This document shows positions 39,882 to 52,300 of a stretch of 64,000 bases of DNA, in pieces. The position numbers and the translations under genes are program-made. The notes beneath the pieces are model-generated. The model was not told where the DNA came from. It made no database searches and was given only the letters and a program-made list of their open reading frames with translations. The DNA comes from Burhinus oedicnemus (Eukaryota > Chordata > Aves > Charadriiformes > Burhinidae): NCBI GenBank assembly GCA_008921705.1, contig VFFE01006841.1:146384-210383 (forward strand). The letters are read 5' to 3'. How positions within the stretch are numbered: the stretch's first letter is position 1; every line of letters starts with the position of its first letter.

Positions 39882-40814
39882 ATTTGTTTAGATACATCAG
39901 CAAGGCTAAGCAGCTCTGTTGAGCTTATACCTCAAGGTGACTATATTGCTTCTGGTAGCCCTAGTAACTCATGGGTCCTGAAGACATATCCTTACGATGT
40001 CCTTGGTGATTTCATTACAGTATTAGCCCATTCCATTAGTTAAATAATATTCAGGCAGTTGTGCCTCAGGGCTGCACTACACTACTTGGGTTGTTCTGGA
40101 AATTAGAAACTGAAAGCATTACAGTAGTGCTCTTACTGCACCCTCTTATTCAAAAGGCCAAGGTTTCCTTTGATGAATGAGGAGCTTTTCTTCTCCTGGG
40201 CTTACCTAGTTCAGGTGCCAGATGGTTCACATTTCCACACAGCAGGGTAAAAGTCTAGATATTGGTGGGGACAAGTCAGCACTCAAGCAGGATACAGCAG
40301 TCATCCAAAAAGATTGCCAGCCACTAGACTAAACAATGTGCCAATTGATACAGTGCAGGCAAAAATTAGATAAAATCCAGATGCCACTTAGCCTCAAGGC
40401 AACATCTTCAGAAAAGATCTCCTCCTAAAAAGAAAATGTTGAAGAGACAACCCCTTCAAATCTGCCACAAAAATCAGGTGGAAGAAAGAAGTTACATATA
40501 CTCTAAAAATAATCAATAGGACTGGAATAAATGGGGCTCTGAGCCTGCACTCTATTCCCTGTGCTCAAGCCTTTAAGTGAGGACATCCCTTGAAAAGAAA
40601 TGGCACTCCACAAACGCAGGCATCTTCCCATGTGACTTTAAGATTGAAAAGAAATAGCATAAAATGCAAGTGATCCAAAATTTATGATACAGTGAAAGGA
40701 AACTATCATTTTTGAGGGGAGAGAGGACCTGTTTGTTTTCTTGCCAACTCACACGGTTCAAAGAATGATCAGTGACAAAGGAACCTAATGTAATTAGGGA
40801 GCTGAATAACCTAA
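39882..40814. other. Unique non-coding DNA
   Basis: No gene or repeat recognised between the CR1 and the ancient LINE remnant. Confidence 0.45.
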
Positions 40815-41420
40815 TAGTAAATGCATCTTAAATGGAGTTGAATGCAGAATAATGGAAGGAATAACATGAACTCCTTGCCTACTCTGATGGCCTGTACCTG
40901 TAACCATTTAGGAAAAAAAAAAAAAAATTAGACATCTTTCTGAAAACCACAATGTCCAGGGGCAGTATAAAAAACCCAAATAACTTTTTAGCCTTCATTA
41001 AGGAACAGATAACAAGCAATGTGGAAAATATCAAAGTGCCATTATATAAAAATCAATGGTACAATCACATTTCAGTTCTGGCCATCCAATTTCACAAAAA
41101 AATAAAGCAGAAATAGTAAGGAACGGGGAAGGGCAATAGAAACAGTTAGAGACAGAAATATTTCCATATTGCAACAGATTAAAAACAAAGAAAAATAAAG
41201 ATTATAATTCTTGTTTGGAAAGCAAAAAAAAACCCGGGAATATGACAGATCTGTAAAGCAAATGACATAGAAAAATGCAACAATGGGATCTTAGCTAATA
41301 ATGAAACACACTAGAACAGAAGAGATTTTTAAAACTGATAAAACACATGAAACTCAGTTCCACAAGATACTATTGAAATAAGGAGTTCAGTAGGATTAAA
41401 AAAAGGGAGGTATTGCTGCA
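40815..41420 (+). mobile_element. Ancient L3/CR1-type amniote LINE remnant
   Basis: Block order follows an old amniote CR1/L3 LINE near the end of ORF2. 'tctgaaaaccacaatgtcca' is followed by 'gccttcattaaggaacagat', 'gaaaatatcaaagtgccatt', 'atataaaaatcaatggtaca', 'cagttctggccatcc', 'aaataaagcagaaatagtaa', 'gggcaatagaaacagttaga' and 'tttccatattgcaacagatt'. Family counterparts are 'gcttcattaagaaagggat', 'ccattatataaatcaatggt', 'caattctggtcacccc' and 'ttccatatgaggaaagatt'. Later matches ('ctgtaaagcaaatgacatag', 'aggattaaaaaaagggaggt') extend to about 41420. An A15 run (40913-40927) interrupts the left part. No open frame survives. It is much older than the other CR1 copies here. Confidence 0.7.
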
Positions 41421-42564
41421 GGTACAAGAAAATCTCCATCTGAAGCTACCTAAAATAAATACATTTCAGTAACAACCACCTGCTTGTTTTCATATATTAT
41501 TGTATACAGGGATATTACTGCAAAATTGTTCGTGAAAGATAAGATTCTAATCTTTCTTTAAAACGTGGTATTGGCTACTGCTGGTCTCTGGAAATGCAGC
41601 TCTAGACAGATCTTGAGTCTGACCAATTACAGCAACTCCTGTGTTACTTTTGAAACTGAATAGCATAATGTTTCTGCTAATAAATTAGTAAATAAACACT
41701 TAACAAATTGACCATTTACTTCAGCAAAAAAAAATTAAACACAAAAGATAGCATCCCAGGGAGAGATTTGTAAAAGAGGGAAATAAAACAACAACACCAC
41801 AAACCGAAAGCAGAGTACCAGGAGCATGATACATATCGATGAAGGTCTTCTTGCTTTGAACAGCTTAGCACAAATAACTTTTGCCAATCTGTTCAAGACC
41901 TGCAAATGCTGAAAACCTCTGAAAAACATGATTTATAACAACTTCTGCAACTACAGTGCTTTAGCTAAATGTTACAAAGGCTGATCATTTCTCATGCTTC
42001 CCCAGCCAAGGTTAGCAGTTGATCTCGCCCATAATCGAGCTGCTACATCAGGAAGTGGAGTACGCTCTGAAGGTATTCAACTTTTTATGAAAGAGCAGGG
42101 CAAGGTTTAATGACTCCAGGTTTTTCCCCCACACACATTTTGGCTCACAGTACAAAGTTTCACATAGTATAATTGAAGTAAATGAGATATTAAATGCTGA
42201 AACTCAAGGTACATATAATTAAAAATCTAATCACTGTTCACTTCAGCTACCTGCTAGGATATAATCTTTTAAGTCTCAAAAGCAACCCCATTTCAAGTGA
42301 CTCATTTCTCTCTGCCCTGTATTTACAAATTACTAGCATTATTGAAGTATGTCTGCTTTGATTATTCCATGGACACCACCTAATAGAGAGGTTTGAGCTT
42401 TCCAAGCTGATTTGACAGAGGTTCAGAGATCAGACTCAAGCCAAGGTCCTTGAGATAAAATGCACTTATTTAGCTACTAAAGTCGTCTACTGGAAAATCA
42501 ATATCTCGGATGTAATGAGTTGTAAGACAAGTAAATTAGAGTACAGATTACTCTGTCAATTGGA

Positions 42565-42665
42565 ACACATAACTTTCCTCTGTAATTAAGTATTTCATAT
42601 GTGGTGCATTGCATTTGGCACTGGTTGCTTTGTCTAATTACTGTACATTTTATTTTAAATGAACA
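42565..42665. promoter_or_regulatory. Candidate conserved non-coding element rich in TAATTA sites
   Basis: Within 100 bases lie 'tgtaattaagtatttcat', 'gcattgcatttggc' and 'tttgtctaattactgtac'. That is two TAATTA-class homeodomain sites with Sox-like CTTTGTC beside one of them. The pattern is typical of, but not proof of, a developmental enhancer. No function is assigned. Confidence 0.25.
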
Positions 42666-43521
42666 AGAAACTTCCTAAAATACCTTGGCTTCCTCTTCCA
42701 AAGGTGCATGAGCCAAAACAGAGGCTCTGGAGTAACAAGAAAAATTTCCTGCACTAGCAGGAGCTGGCATTGGAAATAAAGTGTGCTGTATAATTAATGT
42801 GCCTGTCCTTTCTCACTTCAGCCCTGCTACTGATATGAAAACAGTTACTTTAGAATAGCTCTAATCATCACTTATCCTAGTCACGGAACAGTGTGGATAT
42901 GGAAAGCAACATGAAAAATTATAGCTCAAATCCATAACTCAAGGAAATATTTCTATTTAAAAATGCAGCTAAAAAGAATATACGATTACTTCATTTGTTC
43001 TTAAAACATCCATTGACTAAAAGCGTGCAAACCCTGATCAGATCTAAAACCTGTTACACCTGTACTGACACAGGAATATGCTGTGAGTTCAGGACATACA
43101 CAGGCAACATCAACAACTTTGGAAGAGGAAGACCTTGGAGTGGGGTGGGATCATGGACAAACCCAGAATATTCTGAATGCTTGAGAAGCCTATACTATAG
43201 CTAGAGCCCCCACACTGCTGACAATAAAGGAAGAGTTTGGAGTTTGTCCACGTTACAACAGCAGCATGAAGAACCAGCAATAATCTGAGACTGAGAGCTC
43301 TTACATTGTACAAACCTCTGCTCTCAGGATGGAGATACCAGAAAAGATACAGTATCTGCATCCCAGGAGTACGCCTGCAGACTCATGGATACAAGTAGTG
43401 CCTGGATTCTTAGATTCAAGAGGAATCTGAAAGTTTGGTTCAGTTCAAGTAGCTCTAATAGGAGCTGAACAGAAGGCTGATAAATACTATGTTTGTGTTT
43501 GAACAGATCTGAGACTTACAT

Positions 43522-43643
43522 CTTTTTTTTAAAAAAAGGTCTAGGAGACTGCACGTGCATAGGTGCAGGAGATTTTATACCAGAAGGACTCACTGGAAAT
43601 CTCACATCGCCACGTACGCACCGATTTATTTTTTTTAAAAAAG
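43522..43643. repeat. Two T8A7 / T8A6 tract palindromes about 106 bases apart
   Basis: T8 then A7 occupies 43523-43537, and T8 then A6 occupies 43629-43642. Each is a self-complementary T-run/A-run. The sequence between shows no clear terminal inverted repeat, so a MITE is not supported. Confidence 0.8.
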
Positions 43644-45318
43644 ACATTTTGTATTGTTCTGTGATTTGCAGGTACTCAATATATAAAGGTTTTGCTCACT
43701 CTAAGAATAAAAAAGGACCATGTTTTCTGTAGTTCTAAAGAACATCTTTGTGGACAGAGATAAAAAGTGAACTTTTTATGTTGTTCATTTGTTCTTCAGC
43801 TCCTTCCTTTTCACTGCTGTATCTGATCCACTACCCAGAGAAATCAAAGGAAGATTTTTCTGATCAGTGCTCCTCTGTTGGTGTCAGATACAATCAAAGA
43901 CTGGGAGTTTATTACATTACAAAGTGTTGGGATTTAGTGACAGATCAGATCAAATTGGCTAGGGGAAACTACCACGGATCAACATTTAAAATGCATTGCC
44001 TTTTTCTTAAGAAAAACCTGCCCTGTTGCCAAGGAAGAAAACCTTTCATATTTTGATACTCACTTTGTCCTTTTAAAAAAAGTCACATAAAAAAACCCAC
44101 AGATGTATGAGAAAATAGTTAGTTGTTTGGACTGTCTGCTAACTGGGAATTATTATGACTTCTTATTTATTTAACATGCACTACAGAGAAGATACTTTAT
44201 TGCCAAGGAACCAAAAATTATTCTAGACCAAAACCCTCCTGTACCACCAGTAGTACAGAAGAGAATTTACATAAGCACGAGCTACACTTAGATCATTCAG
44301 GCAGTGTAAAATGAACTTAGAATGGATGTAAAGAGGTTGCGGTGTTAATGAAGATAAGGCGATTTCCCATCTTCAAAAACCTTTACCCAAACATTTGCTA
44401 GACATCTAGTTGGTAGCTCGTGTATCTCCTTCAGGACTATCTACACCATGCAATGAAGTAACACACAAGAGTCTCTAAGCAGTAAATCTAAATGGCGCAA
44501 CACAGAGCTGTGTGTGGTGACTAGGTCAGGTCAAGAAGCTCTGTCTGATGAGCTCGAGCACCACACTGGAACAATGTGCCCATCCTGCTTCTGAGACTGA
44601 CTGGCTCAAATAGCCCTGACATAACCTCAAAAATTTTCACAAGGCAGGCGTCTGTCTTCTTCTTTCAAACCCTCTTACAATCAAAAGTAATCCACTTCCA
44701 GCAATAGAGATATAAGTCAATAAAGCAAGGACAGCTTTAGGATGCTTTCATGAATCATGGTTTAACAGATCTAAAACAGCAGCAGCATAGTTGTGCATTA
44801 TAATTCAGCTGACAGGAACTATGACTTCTTCACATGACAAGTCCCATCAAAATCAGAAAGATCACAAGGACTTTAGGTGCTGATATTGCAAATGACAGCG
44901 CAAAGACAAACTGCTGAGACTACACACTGTCCCACTAAAAATCAATAGAAATACTTTAAGATCCCCCTTTCTATCCTGGTGCTACCAGTGCTGAATTTGA
45001 GCTATGTTTTGTAGTCCTGTAGTAGGATATTCAAATAGGGGCAAATACACAGAGAAAGAAAATAACTCACCTGATTATGTTTTTAAATATTGGTTATGTT
45101 ATTCTACAGTCCTGAGCTCTAGTCAGTAAATTGCATCACACCAGTTTTCTGCAATAAGCATGCTATAGATACATATATACGGCACTAAAGAGCTTATAGT
45201 GTTATTTTCAACTTCATACTCAATATATGGGACTCCTTTTTAGAGTAAGACAACTAGCTTTAGATGACTGACCTAAGAAAACAAGCAACAACAACAAAAT
45301 ACGAGGGAAACAGCACTG

Positions 45319-45360
45319 TTTTTTGTTTTGGGTTTTGTTTTTGGTTTTGTTTTTTTTTTT
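45319..45360 (+). repeat. T-rich (TTTTG)n low-complexity tract
   Basis: A run of T interrupted by single to triple G, ending in a T12 stretch. It has no gene-related meaning that I can see. Confidence 0.85.
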
Positions 45361-46049
45361 AAACCACAACATAGTGAGGCAAAGTCACAGTAGGCAGGGT
45401 TTGCCAGAGGCTGGCCACATCAAAAGCAGAAGTTCCTAGTACTTTGTCTCCATCGGGATCAGACCAACAAAAAGTGAAAAAAAACACACTCCTCAGAGTG
45501 AAACCGCAGGAGACAAAGGTTCTGCCACTCTCACAGATAAGCCGTGGAGCTGGGCACACAGAGTGATCTCTCCACCTGGGCAGCCACCAGCTCAAAGTGT
45601 ACATGCACAACAGAGAGCAGCTTCAAAACTTTCCCAGTCATTCAGCACTCAGCAGGACATAAGGGACAACTCACCTGCTAACCTCCAATAGCAGAAAACC
45701 GGATTACATGAGGAGGATCATAACAACTTTATAGTACTCTGATCCTAGAATAATAAGAATTCAGGTGATTCAACCTGCCTGCCTTTGTGCTACTCTTCCA
45801 TCCAGTTTGCTGCTAAAATCACATGCCTTTGTCACACTGTTTGCAGACATCTACACTATAAACATTGAAAATATGGAAGATGCGTAGCCTGAACTGTTGC
45901 AATTTTGCACGTAAAACTGCATAAAGATCCATTCACTTTATCCCTAGCAGTCATGCAGACACTTTTCCCTGAGTATTAATCATAGGATTTAATTTTGAGT
46001 GTCGGGTTCAACCATGCCCTAAAGTCCTGAAGAAAGCAGTGCTGAAGCC

Positions 46050-46310
46050 ATTTCTGTTTTAATGCAAAGGAGCTAGGTGTGGCAAAATATTTAGGAAAAG
46101 TAATCCAAATTCACTTTTTAAGAAGATTAGTTAAACTGCATTAAGCTGGCAAGTGGATGCTTTTACTCAGAATGAAAGTGGCCTTAACTTGGTTGAGTTT
46201 AATTTGCTTTGGAAGAAGATCAGAAATTAATCTGATTTAACTAATCCACTTTAAGTCCAATAATTACTTGTGATTCTTGAGTTTTCCAGTGCAGACAAAC
46301 CCACTTTCAT
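46050..46310. mobile_element. Possible ancient DNA-transposon (MITE/hAT-like) relic
   Basis: An imperfect inverted repeat links 46117-46144 with 46227-46254. It shows 21 of 28 matches, with an exact 11-base core GATTAGTTAAA on the left and TTTAACTAATC on the right. The right flank ends 'ccagtgcagacaaaccc', which in reverse reads 'gggtttgtctgcactgg', a motif seen at ends of old amniote hAT-type repeats. 'gcagacatctacactataaa' at about 45847 could be a far left end. No target duplication was found, so boundaries and class are uncertain. Confidence 0.35.
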
Positions 46311-49300
46311 CTTAATTGTCAATCTCTGAGCTTGCAGATCTAGATGGAACAGTTTAAGGAACACGTTCTACATATAGGTTAGCATCTCCATGGCTAATCC
46401 TCATTAAATAATTTTGTGATCTTACGTAATACAATTCCATTGCAAAACAAGAGAGATTAATCACCTTCAGTGGTCTACAGAATAGGCTATGTGTGCACTA
46501 AACACAATAGAATAATTTAAGGCAGGCTTACCAGATATTCTGTTGTTCAAGAGGCTTTTAGCTGATAATGGTTGCAGGTTTTATGGGTCAGATTGTTTTA
46601 TCGGTTGAATATATTGAAAATGGATCTCAAAAGGAAGAAAATATAGAACTTTCCTCTGTGACCTTACCTTAGCATTGGTCTCCTATCCAGGTTTATAAGA
46701 GCCCCTCCTGGAGCAGTTAATATGCAAACAGGGTAGATGCTCTGAGGTAGAAATTTTCAGGTGGCCCTGGGGCACCAATCCATCACCCACAGATGATGCT
46801 GGTATGCACATTGCTCAGTATTTTCAAAGATTTTCCATCTATCACCTAAAGGGAGGTCAAACATATTGATTATTTTACAGGGTTTCTGAGGATGGAAATT
46901 ACCATTAGATCAGAGGAAATCTGAACAAGTGACACAAATGCAAATAGTAATTCACTCCAGGAAAAAGAGGCTGAAGTCAAGCCTGCTGCAGTTATTCATT
47001 TGGGTTTTGTGACACTTGTCAGCCATGTATTGCAACCTTGCTTCAGGGAACAAGTAGAGAACAGCCCTACTGTTGCCAACCCAGCCTAAATATTACCTGC
47101 AGTTCTCACCTGCAAATGTGGTTTTGGAAAGAGAACTGCTTAGGCTTCAGGGAGAGCTCATGCCTCCACACTTCTCGCTGTCCCAGCTCTCTCAGGGAAG
47201 GGGTTGCTACTGTCCCTGCCTTACATCCCCACTGGCCCCAGGAGGCAGGGCTGAGCACAACTGGGGCCAGCCACTTTCCAGAGGAACTGTTTAACCCAGG
47301 TAGAGAACAGCAGCTCGGGGCAGGATACACTGAATTCATGCTCATGTCCCTTCTGGCCTCCAGGAAGAGGGACCGGGGGGTGCAGACTCCAGCACAAAGC
47401 TCAGAAAGACATGACGAAATGGTACAGATGCCGTTTTGCCCCAGGAGCAGAAATACCTCAGTAAGGCTCCACATATAATTGCCATCTCACTGAAGTACTT
47501 AGAAAATTGACAGCAGGAATTGTCAGGTTTCAGACAGCATCTGCACAGCGTATGACCCCAGCTCATAGTCTGCTACACAGCACCAGCACAGTGCCTCAAT
47601 TCATTTGGACTCTGCCTACACCAAACTAGACTTACTCTTAGCAGGAAAACTATCTCAAACCCATTCACGGCATGTTGGTCTCAGCCAGCGTTCCTGTCTA
47701 TCATGTCACAAAGCCAGTGAGCTGATGCCCAAAGCACAACTAAGGACACACGTTTCACAGCTCAGAGGGTCCACTCAACCCCTGACTGAACAGTAGCTGT
47801 CCTACCTGAACATTACCACATGCCCTCCAGCCAGTTAGAAACATCACCAGCCACTGGCTGTGGCAGGCAGAAGGGAAGAAAGGCTCTAACCCCACCATGA
47901 GCTCCTGCCCTGCATCACCAGGAGGCCCTGGGGGATGCCTCAGCACTGATCAGCTGAACCTTCACGGCGCTTTCTTTTACATTAGACTCTGCCTAGGTGC
48001 TCTCTAAAAGAGCAGAACTGATGCAACTGATCCACATTTTGACTAATCCCTTTCAGCTAAATCCAGTTGCCACAGTAATAAAGCCATGATGACCTAGTCC
48101 CAACTGATGAGAGTAACCTCACTTACAAGTTTGAATAGATTCATCTGGGAAGTTAATGCTCGAAGGTTATAACAAGCCTGCAAAAGAAGTAGTTTTGTGT
48201 GGTTAGCCTTCTCCAAGATTGTTAAACCTCTACAACAGCAAAGCAGGTAAAACCCTAAATTTAACACTAAAATACTTTCTATTTTAAGGCATATTTATGA
48301 CAATAAAAACTGCTATCTTCCACACTCATGAGTGTTATTGTTGGGGGGTTTTTTATTGATTCAGAAACAGATGGATTTTCCACTAGCCAGACATTAAGGC
48401 AACAAAACAAAAACCTCACGTACTCTGTAAACAAAATATATTGACCATAAAAACCTAACTCCATGATGAATATAGAAATAAAATCTTATGTCTTAATCAT
48501 AATGTTACCTGACTGTCAGATACAGCAGACAACAACAAAGAATACTCACAGTCTATAGTGAACTAAAGCAATATATTGCCATATTTAAATGCACATGATA
48601 GATAATGGGGTATCTCTATCACCATCTTGTGCCTTGCCACTCTCCAGCTCATCTACTTTGGTTTTTGAATGGAAGGGAAGAGAGAAGAAATCCATGACTA
48701 ATGACATTTTTTTAAGTATTCTGTTCTACATCTGTTTAGCTTCTCCACAAGAGGAAGAAAGAATAAGGGTGAGGGGAGAACCTCTCGGAAGTGCCGATAC
48801 AGATAGATCATTCACAATGCACATTCTCCCCCACAATGGTTACGTGTGTATGTTTTCAATATCTTTTATATACATATATATAAAAATTTAAAAAAATTCC
48901 AGACAACATAATGCAACATGGAATTTCACACAAAGTTTTATAAGACCAAGTTAAGCAAGAGAGAGAAAGATATAGGAAATTGCTATGTTAAGCAACTCTT
49001 ATCCAATGACTTTTCACAAATTTTAATGGAATATAGACTCAAGACACAAAGAGAAGATTATTTGTTTGTTGCTTTTCTGTGTTCCAGGCCTGAAAGACCA
49101 CAGAGCCTGTGACTGTGGAAGCACTGGGCTTAGCAATGCAAAGAAAGACCTTCACTCAAATTGTTCTCGCACTGTTTCAAGTGAAGGGCAGAAACCCAAA
49201 CTGCTCAGCTACTGCCCCAAAATCTACTCTGGCACAGCTGTGAACCCATAACACAGCTGGCAAGGCATATGAACAAGAATTAAATCTCATTTCAAGTCCT

Positions 49301-52300
49301 GGATGGCACTGAAGCTACTTTGTGTGAAGGTCTGTCCTAGTCACCTTCTTCCTTCTTAACAGCAGCTCTTCTCTTCCTCCTTTGACCAGCTCTACCACCA
49401 CTTCTAAGGACTACAGAGCAGTTCCCTGAAGTGCCTAAACCCCAGAGCCACCAGCCTGCTTCCTGCCTGTGCCTACACATAACACACTGGAGCTTCTGAG
49501 CCTTTTCTTCTGTTACCTTTCTAGGTCCTCAAATTTGCAAAATTATCAATGTTAGTTCTGACCAGATCATCTTTTCCAGACTGCCTCCCTTCCATCACAA
49601 ATTGTACGGCTCATACACCTTCTCATGGGCTACTTTTCTTACCAGCAATCCTTTTTCAACAGCTCTTATAACCATATTTCCGTTACCCTCATCTTTTCCA
49701 TGTTTCTTTAATGATGCTACCTACTTCCTGCCTCTCACTTTTCTTCCTCTGCTCTTTTTAGTACTTACCATTTCTTTCCTTTCTCTTCACAGGCAGCTCA
49801 ATATGCCCTTTTCTCACCTCTTCCACAGGCTGTACATGCTTCTGTTCTCCACTCAGCCTACCCTCCGCTCTTTCATTTTTATATTTGATTTTGAAGCTAC
49901 ATTCAACAAAATCTAAACAAAAAGCAGGAAAGAAAGCAAGCACTAGTAAAGCCCTGATTATAGCTCCATACATCCTCCAGCAAAGTTTAGCTCTAGTGGC
50001 CTTGCTAACGGTTTAAGGAGGGCCAATAGATCTCATTCAGGTAACACACCTGGAGCAGTAAATGACTGCGCTCGGCTGTCTTGGCTCGATCTCACATCAT
50101 TAGCACAGAGATATCGCTGTGCTCCACAAAGCCAGGCATTACTCTCAGTGTATGATATAAACTCTGCATAAGCAAGCAAAACTTAACACAGGACAAAACT
50201 ACTTGCTTCATATTAGTAAAGCATTCCGGAAAATAAATTCCCAGAGGATTACTGCTCTTCCAGTTGTGTGGCCTGCAGCCTTATGCCTTTCAGCAACGCA
50301 GCTGAGGCAGTCAATAACCACTCTGAAAGGCACTGCCGTCCATGGTGAATTATTGCTTAATTAGATGGAGCCGGGCTGTTCTATCACATGTGCAATGCTT
50401 TATGAATAAAATTAAGTGTATCCTGCTTTCTAAGCATTCATCTCACCACAGCACATAAACCTGGGAAGTGACAGCTTGCTACCAGGAGGAGCTCTACCCA
50501 AAAGAGGTACCTGTTATGTTTCAAAGGAGTGCAACTATAAACAGTTCAAGCAACTCAATAGTCTGCAGTGCTGTCAGTCATAAATGCTTACGTGGTGCAG
50601 GAGCAGAGTAAAGCTCCAGTCAATATCAAGACCCCACTGTGATGAGCTGCGTCAATGTGGGAAAACAGCCCAGTGAGAGTTTCTCCACAAAAGCAGCTCC
50701 ATGGTCACTCCCCATCTAAGCTTGCTCTAATTCCCCACTAAGGGTGCCTTTATACTAATCTGCTTCCAAACTAGTTTGAGGCAATTTCAGAAAGATCCTC
50801 TGTTTGGATTAAGAGTGGCCACATGAAGAGTTTGTGCAAAAATAGCTGCCATGCTTTAAATCCACATTCTAGATTGTTTTGAAACGGCTTTCATGTAGAA
50901 GTATATACCTTAAACATAAAACCTCTGCCTTGAAGGATTTCTTATCCAAAAACCCAGTCTGGCAAACACTTATCACCTTCTCAGCTTGCAGTACACAATT
51001 AAACGCTTCCAGTGTGTTTTAAGAAGGTTGCATAAAGTTTTGTGATCTAAAATGTTAGGAATAGCTTTTAATTTCTGAGTTAATTGCAGGTGATCTCCCT
51101 TATGTCAAACTCCTAACAAGAGGTCAATAAATTCAGTAGGAGGTCTTTTCAAGCAGTATTTAAATTTCCAGTTCATAAGAGAAGACTCTAAAATCAGCGT
51201 ATATAAGAGTGAGTACTGCACTTCTCAAGAGGCTAAAATCACTTATACTTCCCACATTTCAAATGTTTTGTTAGATCTAATACTATAAATACACATGTTA
51301 ATACTTTCATTATTTGGTTAGTCCATTACTGGGGGCTTTCTATACAAAATTGGCACAAAATTAATTCCCTGATTAATTAAAGACTTTAAAAGGTAGTCAA
51401 AGAGTAAACAGAAGGATGAAGGAAGATTGTAACTAATACTACTGCTAAAAGGCTTTGTAATTTGTGTAGCACAGGAAAAGTCCCTACAAACCAGACCTAA
51501 ACAAACATTGTCTGGTATTTAAATAGGTCTAGAAGTCCAGGGGAGCAGTGATCGCAGTCCAGATAAATCCAAAGATTAATTAAATAAATAGAGATGCTGT
51601 TAGTGGACAGTGATTCCAACGCCTGTTCAGTACAGGGTTGAGGGCAGTAACCATCACATCTCGCAAATGGGTGACACTGTCTGCAGAAGGGAATAACCCA
51701 ACTGAGAGCAAAGATGGTGTACTAATTCCATTGAGCACCTCTACTGATGGGTCTCTGCAACAGGTCCTGGCTAGATGAAGCTGCTGTTCTCCGAAGGAAG
51801 GCCTGAGGAAATGTAATCACAGGCTCTACCTACTGAGTGGAAGATGGACTGTGTAACACTGAAGGCACAAACACTAAGGGCAAGCGTGGGTCATGCATAT
51901 TGGACTAGTGATCTTTCTACTAACTGTCATCATTGATGTGTCATGTAATCTCCTTTGAAAGCTGGTAATATACTAAAGACCATGAACTTAGAGAATGTAT
52001 GTGTAATTCATCTATTCTATAACATCAAATATGTGACATTAATAGCTCCAGCAGGATATTAAAGTAAAAATTCCTCAGCCTACCCTGGACAAGAGTAGCT
52101 AGCCAGAAGGCTAGCCCTCAATGCCTGCCTCCAGAAAAAGCCATCAAGCCCTCACATTTTTGTTCCAAACCTCAATTCTCAAAGACATGGGCCATGGGTG
52201 ATTGAAGACACTAAAGCTTTCGAAGAAGAAAGAAGGGAGATTAAGCTCCTACAGAGAAGAGGAAGAGTCCTGTTGGCTACTCAGTGCAAACTTTGAAGCT

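Larger units (their letters stand above)
41421..46049. other. Unique non-coding DNA
   Basis: No gene recognised. Two T-run/A-run palindromes lie at 43.5-43.6 kb and a T-rich tract at 45.3 kb. A homeodomain-rich stretch near 42.6 kb is listed separately. A piece near 44.43-44.6 kb with 'ctatctacaccatgcaatga' and 'gatgagctcgagcaccacac' is faintly reminiscent of old reptile DNA transposons but was not callable. Confidence 0.45.

Noticed and set aside
44430..44600. Possible old reptile DNA transposon ('ctatctacaccatgcaatga', 'gagctcgagcacc')
   Set aside because: Scattered short matches without terminal inverted repeats or target duplication.
47038..47478. 146-codon open frame as a gene
   Set aside because: No recognisable domain; the minus strand and another plus frame are equally open; no convincing promoter or splice signals.
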